Part shown: piece by piece, positions 20,146-30,316 of the stretch
Numbering within the stretch: position 1 is the first letter of the stretch
Layout: the number at the start of each line of letters is the position of its first letter
Source: Azolla pinnata
Taxonomy: Eukaryota > Streptophyta > Polypodiopsida > Salviniales > Salviniaceae
NCBI GenBank assembly: GCA_037176905.1
Contig: JBBBWG010024890.1
Span: 41,530 to 71,845, forward strand
Length of the DNA stretch: 30,316 nt
Direction: 5' to 3'
The notes under the pieces: generated by a model
The model's database searches: none
What the model was told of the DNA's origin: nothing
What the model saw: only the letters and a program-made list of their open reading frames with translations
Made by a program: the position numbers and the translations under genes

Positions 20146-23100
20146 TCATCGGAATTTCTCGTTCTTTGCGATTCTTTGAGCACGTCCAAGCTCCCTCATT
20201 CTTTGAACAAATGCTGATTTCTGGAGTATTTTGCTTTGTTGCTGAAACAAGCAAGAAGTTGATGAACACGACAAGAATGTTGACTATTTAAACAAAAAGC
20301 TATACACAACCCTTCAGACCTCCTCCTTCAAGGCCATAATTCTGACTCTTCTATATTCTTCTTCTTTCTTGATTGCTTCTTTCACTAAGTTCAATCGCTC
20401 CTGGAGCTCGGAAATACACATTTCTCCTAGCAATCCATGGCCTGCAGTACTGTCTCTATCAAATCTTTTCATGATGTGTGTAGATTCTGCCTCAAGGCTC
20501 TGGAATAGAACACAGCAATATCATAATACAATCCTGATGAGATTCAATTAAGATAACCTAACCGATTAATGGTGCGATTAAGATTCGATACATGAAGTTG
20601 TCGGATCATCTCTCTCTTCTTTGCAAGCTCGCTTGCACGCTCCTGAGCAGTTATCGATGTCAGCTTTGCTGATTCTGCCTGTATTTCCCGGGCTCTTTCT
20701 TTCTTGGATTCGGCCATTCTTTCTGTAGCTAACTGCACACAAAAAAGCTATGGGATAGAGAATCTTGCTTCACTGAAGGCAGTATTTAGCATAATATACA
20801 TTCCAGCCATACAAATAGTTGCAAAACAAACACAAATTCCAGAGGAGGAGAAGAGAACCTTAACAGCTTTCTCGCCTTCAATGATGTTCTCTTTCCGTAG
20901 CCTATTGAACAGCTCCAAGTTAACAAGAAACTCATATTTCAGTGCATCATACTTTTGAGACTCTTCTTTGACCTTCTTCACAGTATCACGGTTTTCCTGT
21001 GCCTACAGTTTCGTCACATTAGACTCTGTTCTAAGAGGAGCAAATAAATCTCAACCCAGATTTCGTTAATTCCAAATTCTTTAGCCCAGAAATTAATACC
21101 TTGGCATTTCTAGCTTCAATAGCAGCTTGATCACATGCATCAACAGATGCTTTTCTAAACTTCTTGTAAGCATCCTCTAGCAGTTGATCCCTTGATTTCA
21201 TTTCTTCCTGTGAGATGATGAAGGAACGACAGGATATAACAATTATTACTATTGACACAACATAGAATGGCACACATGTACAAAAGGTCAAGACAATGAA
21301 CAAATGAAGAATACATCAACACAATTTTCTGAATGCCCTAAATGGCCTACAGAAACAAAACGAGACACAATTTTCTGAATACCCTAAATGGCCTACATTT
21401 TTGTCTCATCTCCAAGAAGAAACAAATAATTAGTGAATCGTGTTATCTGCACATTCCAAGGTTCTTTATTCATAGAAACCGAGATTTTTGACCTTGAAGT
21501 AACTCCAAAATGAGCCAATCCACAATGAGAGATCCCAGCGAGCGAGGAAGTCAAATTCAATAGTGAAGATAATGGCAATCATCTCCTGATAAAAAAGTGG
21601 CGAGAACATGGTCCAGACAGCCGGGATCTACATGTCTAATCTACAGTAACCATTGTGTGGATCCTTAATTTTCCCTTTTTAGAAAGCAAGTGAGATGCTC
21701 TATTCAGAGACTGACTCAAAAATATCTTAGCAATGTATTTAGACATCAAAAGACAGGTATTTGGCAAACAAGGGGAGGTTCCTTCACCCAGGGCATGTCA
21801 ACATTTAAATATTACAAGTAAGATAGCAAAGAGGTATGAAAGCACCTTCCAGGACCTGTAATCAGAATCATCACGAAGTTCCACCTCAAAGGCCTCCAGC
21901 CGTTGGCGTTCTTCTAGAAGCTGTTTCTCATATAATGCATGTTCACGGAGCACCACTGCTGTTGTCAGCTTGACCTGCATAAAAACCACAAATATCACCA
22001 ATTATAATTGGCATATTACACCTTTTAGATTAGTCATTTTAAACAATGAACTAACCTCAGCTGCAGGAGGTCCAGGACATGGATGGACCTTGGGTACTAT
22101 GTACTTTGTCTCTAGACTTCGTTCTGCTTCAATCTAATGCAAAGTTGAAATTCTATAAATCAGCATGGACAAAACAATGCTAACAATAACACAGACCAAA
22201 ATTGTTTTGACACTTTATATCTGTATGAGACATGCATTTATTTCACTGAGGCCACGGATGGTGAACAAATCCTAGAAAAAAATTAGATTTAACGAGGGAG
22301 GTGAATCAAATATTTTGCCCTTGATACCTGCTCCTTCAGAGCAGGAAGCTTTGAAGGACGCTCTACACAACGCAGATGAAACGGCTGATTCTTAGGATCC
22401 GCATAGAACTCATCCAGTTTCTTTCGTGAATCTTTACAGGTAGCTTCCAAGGCTTTCTGTGTGGGCGTCGGCCCTTTCCTCCAGTTGGGTGGCGGCTTTG
22501 CCTTGAATGGTTTTGGTTGAATTTCCTATCCACAATGAGAGAATAAGATTCGGACTCTCAATTGTGAATGATGGATGAATGCAATGTAAATTGCATATAC
22601 CTCATCTTTTTCTACAGCTTCAATCTTTTTCAGCGGTGTTGACAGATTAAATGGTTTGCAAGCGGTTGTGCACTTGTTCTGGTGTTTTATTAACACAATT
22701 TTGTCTTCAAGTCTAAATGACATGCTTTCTCATAATCACTGATAGTTTGAGCTTAATATAAACAATCATTATCATTCAAATCTGTTTCCAGAAAGGGTTT
22801 TCTAAACTAAACAAACTTAGGATTCTGAACTATAAAGAGAAACATTCATGAGAAACAACTACCTTTTTGACAATTCTTCTGCCTGAGGTTTCCAAGTATT
22901 CAATCTTTTGATGATGGCATCAACGTACTATTATAACCATTCGTGTCATAAGAACCATCTTCAATTCCAATATATATAACAAAACTTAAAAGATAAAAGA
23001 GAAACATACATCTGTGTCATATAACTTAATCCATTCTGGCTTGCAAAACTTGGATAGATCCTCCTCATGAAAAATAAACTGCACGAAAGGTAGTAGCTTC

Positions 23101-25740
23101 TGCGGGTGTTGACTTAGCACAAACTTGCTGCAACCAAGATCAACTGTTATGAGACATTTTTCTGACGGGAATAAACTTTTTGGAAGTAATGACGTTCTAG
23201 AATTACACGTTCCTTATCCTGAATACCTTCTTATCTTTTCCATCCTTACGTATCTCTATTAAAAAACAATTCCTACCTATTTGCTGCATTCCGTATGGTC
23301 CTCATAGAATCTACTCAGAAACATTCACATAGTCCAACAGCTAACGAGGTTTTCTTTTGTAAATTTTCAACTACACTGCTGCTAGAAATTTAAAAATGTT
23401 GGCAAAGATAGCATTCTTGCGGGAAATCTGTCTTAACAGAGATAATAATGCCAGATACAAGGAACTGATTGTTACACCTGCACAATCAATACCTCTACCA
23501 AGCAGCTCTCACAGTCAAGTCATTTGCAAAAGTAGCATACTGTAGACATGGTCTCACAGATCTGACTCCACCACCAGAATGAGCTACTTCAAACTGTGTG
23601 CTATCTATTTCAGCCTCCCATTGGTACATGGGAAATAATATTTAATGAAGTGACAATTCCATTTGCAAAATGCCTCGGCAGTCCACACGGTTGACACATT
23701 TGCAACACTACCAGCGTGCCTCGGACTCTTCACAGTTCAGAATGTCTATCAGAAGCTGACCAGAAGCTGACTTCATAAGAAATCTACTTTGTTCCATAGC
23801 TATGCCTTTCACAAATCCAGTGGACCTGGAGTGGGCTTCTCCCTAAAATATGTCTATTGATAGTGGGCCTCAAAACATGATATGGGTACTCAAATACCTC
23901 AAACTTATTAAATTTCAATCATTTTCTTTGAAAATTTTACTTAATGTTGCCAGCATCTTTGTATGAAGTGCACCTGAAGTTAACAAATGTGAGCTCTTCT
24001 AAGCGCATGAGAACAAGATAACCAAGAACTGTATACAGTGTCTCATTCACACATTGAACGTGTGGTGATTTACAGGAAAACAGTTTCTGAGTCAAAACAT
24101 CTAAGAACTTCTTGTAGCGGCAGCATCCATACAGAACCTGTTACAAAGTTTTTTAAACTGATATGTGCTCAGTAAAATCCTGGATAGTGTCTATAATGTT
24201 CAGATCCAAAATATTTAGTACAGAAGCAAATTTATCAGAAGGGAATCTATTACTATATTTGATGTTCAAATGCCTCAAATGAAGGGATGGACTCGAACAC
24301 ACTTGTATAAGAGCTATCCATGTAAATCTGTAGTCAAAATGCGCAGAGTACTTGCATTGCTCACTGAACTAAATCTTAAAACGGTGGCAATTAGGGACAA
24401 GTTGTTAGAAAATCCATACGCAGATACCATACAACATGATCAGCATGTGCGTAGAAAAATCTAGAACCAGTTGAGAACATCTTCATTCCATCCACTAAGA
24501 TGAGAATGAATTACCATCGATACAAAACTATGACACCGAAACTTTGACACTACAACTTTGCAATTTGTTTCAAACAATATTTCCATTAATGGTCTCCCCC
24601 CAGTTGAGAAATCATGGATAATCCATTCACAATGCATCGTGTCAAGACACGACGATCTCAGGCCCATCACTCACGACAATTTAGGATGGTGACGCAGGCC
24701 ATTCAATCTGAGTCTAATAGTTTCCAGGAAAGAAGTAAAAACAAGCAGTCATTGAATGACATATCATTGTCAATCCATTGGAACGTGATAAAAAGATATC
24801 CAAGAGAGAGTGAACAAAAGAATTGTTTTGTCATCTAAAGCATGGAAATGAAAACCAGACAAAAAGAAAACGCGTCTAGATCAAAAAAGAGGAATCAGAA
24901 CAAAAGACTGACACTAGGAGCACCTACCTAGAAACTTTGTAGATATTTGGGCACAGTTTCTTGGAATTTCATTTTGATAGAGAAAAATGGTCAATGTTTT
25001 GCAATTGAAAAGCTTTCCCTCAAAATTTACCCATACAAAGACACCCTGGCATCTGAAGAAATCAGATAATGCGTTAGCAGACCCCTCATCATGCCGAATC
25101 ATGACAATGCAAGAGATCTGCACAAAAACAATGCATTGAAATCAAAAGGAGACACCTCAGACACAATGAACAACCAAATGGAGCTTCAGGAAAAACAAAT
25201 AAGACTAGGACTTTGATAACTGGAGTTCAGCAATAAGAAGTTCTCTGAATATGTACATGGCCTCTGGGGAGAGAACGCGGATCAAACAGAGAATAGCATC
25301 AGAAAAGGGAAAGAGAAGTGGCTACCATCTCCGAAAAGCCATCAACATGCAAAACTGAATCAGAGGTCGATCAAGAACGGGGGGGAAAAACACAGATCTG
25401 TTCGCATGATACCCTGACAAGACTAGCAGAAGAGGTACGAGAGCAGAAAGAAACCTTTCTTTGCTTGGATTTCTTTTCTTACCTGGGTCAAGAAGGTCTG
25501 ATCGTGAGGATGGGAGGCATTGAGGAGGGGCATGAGGGCGGCGGCATGATCCTCCGGGGCGATGTCAGGGAGAGCCTCGCAGTTGTAATCATCCACGAGC
25601 TTGACGCAGGCGAGGAGCAGAGATCGAGCGGACAAGCGCCTCTTCTTCTGCTGCTGCTGCTGCTTCATCATCTGGTTCTTCTGATCCCATTCAGGCTTCT
25701 GGCTCCTCCGATTCTGGTTCTGGCTCTGATTCTCGTCCAT
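20146..25740 (-). CDS. CFAP99: CFAP99 (FAP99), cilia- and flagella-associated protein
   Basis: Model: exons 25740-25483, 24137-23974, 23127-23010, 22927-22863, 22712-22601, 22525-22328, 22133-22056, 21974-21846, 21207-21100, 21002-20859, 20732-20592, 20499-20320 and 20220-20146. This gives 589 residues with all phases consistent. Seen: a poly-Gln stretch near residue 27, then the CFAP99 core. Core segments are TQVLYGCCRYKKFLDVL, LVLMRLEELTF, LLPFVQFIFHEEDLSKFCK.EWIKLYDTDYVD, LNTWKPQAEEL, and the KPFNLSTP motif leading a Pro-rich linker. The C-terminal half is long charged coiled coil, and the protein ends ELGRAQRIAKNEKFR. The family belongs to motile axonemes; in a plant it should serve sperm flagella. 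Introns 1 (1345 bp) and 2 (846 bp) are the largest in the window. The start is the first ATG with good context; the upstream frame lacks ATG. Confidence 0.93.
21319..21397. repeat. Tandem duplication in CFAP99 intron 8
   Basis: Two 33-bp blocks (21319-21351 and 21365-21397) differ at one base and share ACACAATTTTCTGAAT and CCCTAAATGGCCTACA. The period is 46 bp. Confidence 0.9.
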
Positions 25741-25779
25741 GTCCACTCTTCCTCCGATTCCTTCGTCTTTCTTTAGCCG

Positions 25780-25820
25780 CCTCCTCCTTCCTCCTTCCTC
25801 CTTCCTCCTCCGCCTCCTGC
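25780..25820. repeat. CCTCCTT repeat in the CFAP99 leader
   Basis: Imperfect TCCTCCT/TCCTTCC units sit 40-80 bp upstream of the CFAP99 ATG. On the coding strand this is a GGA-rich 5' leader. Confidence 0.8.
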
Positions 25821-25890
25821 GTCTTTCTTCCACTTCTTCCAACGGCGCCTGTGCCTTGTCTCCTCGCTCTTTCTTCTTCTAACTGTGCCT

Positions 25891-25955
25891 GTGTCTCCGT
25901 CTCCGTCTGCGAAACCCTAAAACGGCGTCTGTGTCTCCGTCTGCGAAACCCTAAA
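25891..25955. promoter_or_regulatory. CFAP99: Duplicated promoter block with two telo-boxes
   Basis: Two copies of a block made of GTGTCTCCGT (with an extra CTCCGT in the first), CTGCG and AAACCCTAAA. The telo-boxes fall at 25912-25921 and 25946-25955, some 170-215 bp upstream of the CFAP99 start codon. The regulatory role is inferred from the known plant motif. Confidence 0.55.
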
Positions 25956-26099
25956 CGCGTGCAGCGGCGGTTGTGTGCAGGGAAGAATCAAGAGAATCAG
26001 GAATATTCCTCTCAGGCAAGATTCCGAATATTCCCTTCCCCCGTCAAGAGCGGTAAAACTACCCAAATAAGAAAAAACTCCAAACGAGTTTCTTAATTA

Positions 26100-27088
26100 C
26101 ATTTTAACGCATGCTAAAAATTAGATCTTGCAGATTAACGCCCGGTTCTGTCACTAATCTCTGCTAATTACATCAGGAGCGATCGAGATTATGACTTAAA
26201 TTAGGAAATAGCAATAGCAATAAGACTGGGCGTTAAATTTTATAGTTTCTAGTTTTAGTAGGCATCAAAATGTAAGTTTAAATCTTTGTAAGACATTCTT
26301 TTGGTAATTCTGCCCTGAATCGATCGATTTTGCCAACATATTGTCGATTCAAACTCGAGAACCAATTCAAACCTTGGTCTAGTTATTGTTGCAAACCCAT
26401 ATTTCCAACCTTCAAAGCATACCTTGGATCAAGAATGACAGCAATTTCAACATGGCCTTCAAAAAACATTCTAGGTACTTTGATCAAATATTCTTAAACA
26501 TTTTTTCACTATCTGTGGCAGCGAAGTAATAACATAATCGATACCACAGAAACGCTGTCCAGCAGTGTACGATGCATAGAAAAGGAAATGGATGACGACA
26601 AAATCGGCATTTTGAAGATATGCATATGTACATGATCTCCAAATGGGCCGAAGGAATGTCAAAAGATGTGCATAATCCATGGCTGTTTTTACCACTTGTT
26701 TACCATTGTAGCGTACGTCAACATACACCGGTCGATTCAGTCAAGGGCATCATTTGCTCCTCCCATTCCACATCTTTGCTCACATTTCCTCTTCAAAAAC
26801 AGCGCCAATTGTGTCTAACCATGCTGGGCTGGCTTACTTTATAAATGGCAATGGCTAGATGATAATCAGAAATGACAAAACTGAACTTCATTGCGGTCGC
26901 TTTGCTGCAGAAGTTTTGGCAGATTAATATCCAACGCTACAGAATCCTTCCTGTTTGATGCTCTCATTGGTATATCAAGCGATTAAGTTCCGAGTTTCAT
27001 CCGAATATGTAGCATCGACAAAGAACCAAAACAATAGGTACATAGTTACTCCAAGCAGTGGATTTTCCTCGACTTGAGAGCAGGTTAC
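26100..27088. other. Interval between CFAP99 promoter and next gene, no gene seen
   Basis: AT-rich unique sequence. The ORF at 26471-26728 (-, 85 codons) and the overlapping 26620-26844 (+) resemble no family. The right end should include the 3' UTR of the gene ending at 27089. Confidence 0.6.
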
Positions 27089-29182
27089 TTAGATTCTTTG
27101 GTACAAACCCGATGGCTGGAGTTCGCCAAATGTGTTGACATCCCTGAAGCTACATATCTCCCGCAGACCAGACCACTGCCTTCGCCTTAAAAATTCACGA
27201 AACCCATCTTCCGTGTAAAACGTTTTCTCTTCACTGCTCTGTAAAATCTGTCCATTATCATCCTCATGTGAGCATATCTTGATTGTCACCCCTACATAAA
27301 CCTAATACTATTAAATCATATATGCACGCAATATATAAAGCAGACAGTCTATGTCTCTACTCCACATTACACAGATTTGTGTTGTCTATGTCTATATTAT
27401 ACAGATATAAAAATCAAACACAACAATTTGCAAAACTGGGGTAATTACTTTGGTACATGTATCCCAAAACAACTATCAGGACAGACAAATGAACTGCACC
27501 TGTAGGTTGACAAACTAAGAAGGCATGCATATATGAGATGCCGAATCAGAGAAATTCAGCAGAATCCTGTTCTATCGTTGAATAAAAGAATAGCACTATC
27601 CTCTAGCTACAACAAACACATGGCCGCTACACTGTATCATGCTTCATGAGCCTACACTGAAATGGTTGAGTGTACATATTTTAATTAAAACTAAAAACAA
27701 GCACTATGTCCTGGCTTTCGGACCATTAGCTTAGTTGACTTGCTTCGGAACAAGCTCACGACTATTTAACTAGTCCACGATAGGATGCTTCATCTTAACT
27801 CGACGTTTTCCTCAATACGAGGTGATACGTCCAACTATCGTCAAAAAACAATAAATGAGTGACTAATTGTCATAGATTACCTTCATCTAGGTGAAGGGTG
27901 TAGATCCCTGCAGGCATTTTCCGATCAAAACTCCTTATAACTCCATCATCATCCTCCAGCCAGAATGTACGCTTTGAACAGAGTCCAAAACATGACTTGA
28001 TGGCTTCTTTGATAGCTTCTGCAGTTCCATCAATGCCCACCTTCTTTATCACATTTCCCCACTTCACAATTATTACCTTTCCCCCATATCCTGCAGTAAG
28101 TAGTAGAATTCGATGTCAAATACGTTTTTACTCTGTTTTCACATCACCGATAATTAAACTTCACCATATCGTGTACTAGCATTCCCTGCAGGATCCCTCC
28201 AGCCCCACTGGTGCAAACTATGTTCCATAATTGTAACGGCTGATGGCAACTCCAGTGAATCCCCTTCTCGATCCAATCTATGTTCGAGGTTGGGCATAGC
28301 AGTCCTCGGTACTGTTGGCACATGAGAGGTTCCCAAATACAAATTTGTGAACATTAACTAAATGGATAGTCGACCACCCTTTTAAACTTAATACATAAGT
28401 AACTCTAGTTCAACGATTCTTAACACACTTCTCTGACCCACCTTGAAGATAATTTCTAGGAAGATTTGTATTTGATAGTATTCATCAAACAAAACTTCGA
28501 GGTATTTCCTGAAATCGACCAAACACCTTAATTCGATTCTACTCTGAGACGCATGCCTCGAAGCAAAAATTCCCATTTTTGCTTTGGATCTCTTACCGGA
28601 GTACGACTGAGCACGTTCATAAAACGCCGACTCTCAGCTGAACGACTTACTACTTTCGTACAGCATTTGAAATCTTGTATTTCGTAGAAAGTTCAGGATT
28701 TTAACATCACAAAACAAACAATGCCCTTGACATGGCCCACACAGCTGTAGTTTTCTGATGCGCGTCTGTCTATCTGCACCACGGCCATGATGAGAAAATA
28801 AATTCTACGGCACCGCCTTGAAAGCCCGGGAGCTTGGGATTCAAACCGTTCATGCTTCCATGGCCATAAGATGCATAAAGAATGCCTCCGAAATCACGGC
28901 CAGGTACAAAAAAAAAAAAGACACATGTTTTCTCTCCAACGAGTAGCATCGGATGGATTGAAAGCGGTCCCGTGCAAAACAGGCGCGGGATTCGGACTCA
29001 GGGAAACGGGAGGGGACGCGTGACTTTCAGAGTCGAGCTCGAACGGGCTTGTTGGAGCCGCGACGCCAGGTTTTTGTGCTCCCGAAATGCGAAGGAGCCA
29101 TGGAAGGGGGAAAGGAGAGGAGAAGAGAAGAGAAGAGAAAAGCGCGAGAAGAGAGCTTACCGGGAGGGGCATGGTGCTCCAT
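27089..29182 (-). CDS. Small conserved-looking plant protein of unnamed family
   Basis: Model: exons 29182-29161, 28311-28177, 28090-27881 and 27291-27089, giving 189 residues. Phases are 1, 1, 1 and all introns are GT-AG. Seen: a short N-terminal region ending HQWGWRDPAGNARYGGK. A compact domain follows (~53-120): KVIIVKWGNVIKKVGIDGTA, AIKEAIKSCFGL, TFWLEDDDGVIRSFDRKMP and GIYTLHLDEG. This alternation of strands and one helix resembles a PB1/ubiquitin-like fold. The second half has KTFYTEDGFREFLRRRQWSGLREI and ELQPSGLYQRI, and the layout recalls uncharacterised plant proteins I cannot name. No catalytic motif, signal peptide or membrane segment is visible. The start codon was chosen because only ATG 29182 gives phase 1 at the exon 1 donor. 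Exon 1 codes for only seven full residues and is the weakest part. Confidence 0.75.
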
Positions 29183-29243
29183 ATCCTGCTGCCTGCGCAG
29201 CTATGCCGTTCTTCGCCTCCCAAACGAGAGAAATCCAGGGTTA

Positions 29244-29790
29244 AAAACCCTAACCCTAACCCTAACCCTAACCCTAACCCTAACCTTAACCCTAACCCTA
29301 ACCCTAGCCCTAGCCCTAGCCCTAGCCCTAGCCCTAGCCCTAACCCTAACCTTGGTGTGAGGATTAGTGTCATAACTTGAGGTGATTAGCCCTTGATCAC
29401 CCTCTTAATTACCCTAACCTTAACCCTAACCCTAGCCCTAGCCCTAGCCCTAACCCTAACCTTGGTGCGAGGATTAGTGTCGTAAGTTTTAAGCTTGAGG
29501 TGATTAGCCCTTGATCACCCTCTTAATTACAATGCCGCAACTCTTCACTACAGACTCAGGACTCTCGAAAGCCCTTCGAGATCCTGTTGTGAAGGAACCC
29601 TGACCCTAACCCTGACCCTGAACCCTAAACCCTAAACCCTGGTGCGAGGATTGGTGTTATTAGTCGTAAGCTCGAGCTGATTCGCCCTCGACCATGCTCT
29701 TAATTACAATCCCGCGACTCATTTGCTGCAGATTTGGATGCATGCCTGAGCTTTTCTAGGAAGCCCTTTTGAGATTCTGGATGCGAAAGG
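29244..29790. repeat. Telomere-like arrays with three linker copies (subtelomere-like repeat)
   Basis: Telomere-like arrays lie at 29244-29351 (about 17 hexamers, CCCTAA switching to CCCTAG and back), 29411-29462 (CCCTAA/CCCTAG) and 29596-29640 (CCCTGA, CCCTAA, CCCTAAA). Each is followed by a related linker: 29352-29410 (short), 29463-29595 and 29641-29790. The linkers share GGTGYGAGGATTRGTGT, GTGATTAGCCCTTGATCACC and CTCTTAATTACAAT in the longer copies. Copies 2 and 3 also share a GAAAGCCCTTCGAGATCCTG-like end. It lies directly upstream of the minus-strand gene starting at 29182. Confidence 0.92.
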
Positions 29791-30316
29791 AATTCTTTTA
29801 TGCACCGTCGCAGGAGTTTTGCGATGCCGAATTCGTCGACCGAAAAAGTCGAGGATTTTATGGGTGTTTTCTTGACGCCATCGGATCAACTGCCTCTGCT
29901 CGCGGCGCGACCGAGCAGTTAACTCGACCAGCATCGAGCTGAGGTAGAGGACAACGACCATTCCGGACAATCGGAATCACGATAAATAAAGAAACCTACC
30001 TCCGGGCCAATTACATTAGAACTGGCAGATCACGATCCGGCAGCCAGCCAGACCGACTTTCCTTCTTCTTCCGCTTCTTCCTCCTCCTCCTCCTCCGTAC
30101 AACTACCACGAATCGAGGTCCAATGCAAAGCATGTTGTTGTCCCCCATCTTCACGCGCGCATTGCTACATACAATATGCAGCAGAAAGATTGCTTGCGGG
30201 CTTTGTTCTCTTGCACGAGTCTCATCGAGCTCACCACCATCATCATCATCATTAATCCGGATGCAGGGGCCAACATGCCCGATCCATCTCTGCATGACCA
30301 TCGATCGGATCGGATC
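29791..30316. other. Right end, no gene recognised
   Basis: Two minus-strand ORFs (29719-29970, 30011-30301) resemble nothing known. The second is inflated by a CTTCTTCCTCCTCC tract (about 30061-30096) that reads as Arg/Lys and by a CATCAT run near 30236-30252. A leader or first exon of a gene lying to the right cannot be excluded. Confidence 0.5.

Noticed and set aside
24914..25123. 69-codon minus-strand ORF inside CFAP99 intron 1
   Set aside because: Exon 1 joins exon 2 at 24137 in phase and matches the family directly, leaving no place for it.
28829..28850. tRNA B-box-like GGTTTGAATCCC on the minus strand
   Set aside because: No T-stem pairing and no matching acceptor, D or anticodon arms nearby.
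28894..29380. ORFs reading through the telomere-like array (Leu-Gly, Asn-Pro, Leu-Thr repeats)
   Set aside because: They are produced by a hexamer repeat being open in all frames.

Overview
The window looks like nuclear DNA of a seed-free land plant, most likely a fern or lycophyte with fairly compact genes. It has split genes with GT-AG introns, plant-type calnexin and RNA polymerase III RPC6 genes, and an intronless PLS-class pentatricopeptide-repeat (PPR) gene. It also has telo-box motifs (AAACCCTA) and a complete CFAP99 gene, a motile-cilium protein expected only in plants with swimming sperm. I cannot name the species. No prokaryotic, organellar, viral or CRISPR sequence was seen.

Layout: 1-181 microsatellites; 182-1151 no gene seen; 1152-3493 (-) molybdenum-cofactor-sulfurase-like protein in 4 exons; 5165-7852 (-) RNA polymerase III subunit RPC6 in 11 exons; 8219-10283 no gene seen; 10284-10910 (-) one-exon TPR protein; 11842-14484 (+) one-exon PPR protein, the only plus-strand gene; 15664-17625 (-) calnexin in 4 exons with an abnormal N-terminus; 17695-18815 a GA microsatellite and a TGCATG-rich minisatellite; 19577-19888 (-) an unexplained small ORF; 20146-25740 (-) CFAP99 in 13 exons; 27089-29182 (-) a small unnamed plant protein in 4 exons; 29244-29790 telomere-like and subtelomere-like repeats; 29791-30316 nothing recognised. 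All splice models were built by hand from ORF continuity, GT-AG borders and matching phase. Every internal junction keeps the reading frame.

The genes are ordinary independent nuclear genes with no shared pathway: tRNA/5S transcription (RPC6), ER protein folding (calnexin), organelle RNA processing (PPR), sperm flagellum (CFAP99) and a likely non-catalytic PLP-fold protein (MOCOS-like). The unusual content is structural. The calnexin lacks its conserved N-terminal exon and may start from sequence that looks like a retained intron. The PPR gene has lost its last ~22 codons to a frameshift, and a 44-bp tandem repeat begins inside the lost frame. The MOCOS-like protein has His where active enzymes keep the PLP lysine. 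Telomere-like arrays alternate with three copies of a non-telomeric linker. Simple repeats lie at the 5' ends of most genes. I found no multi-gene novel system.
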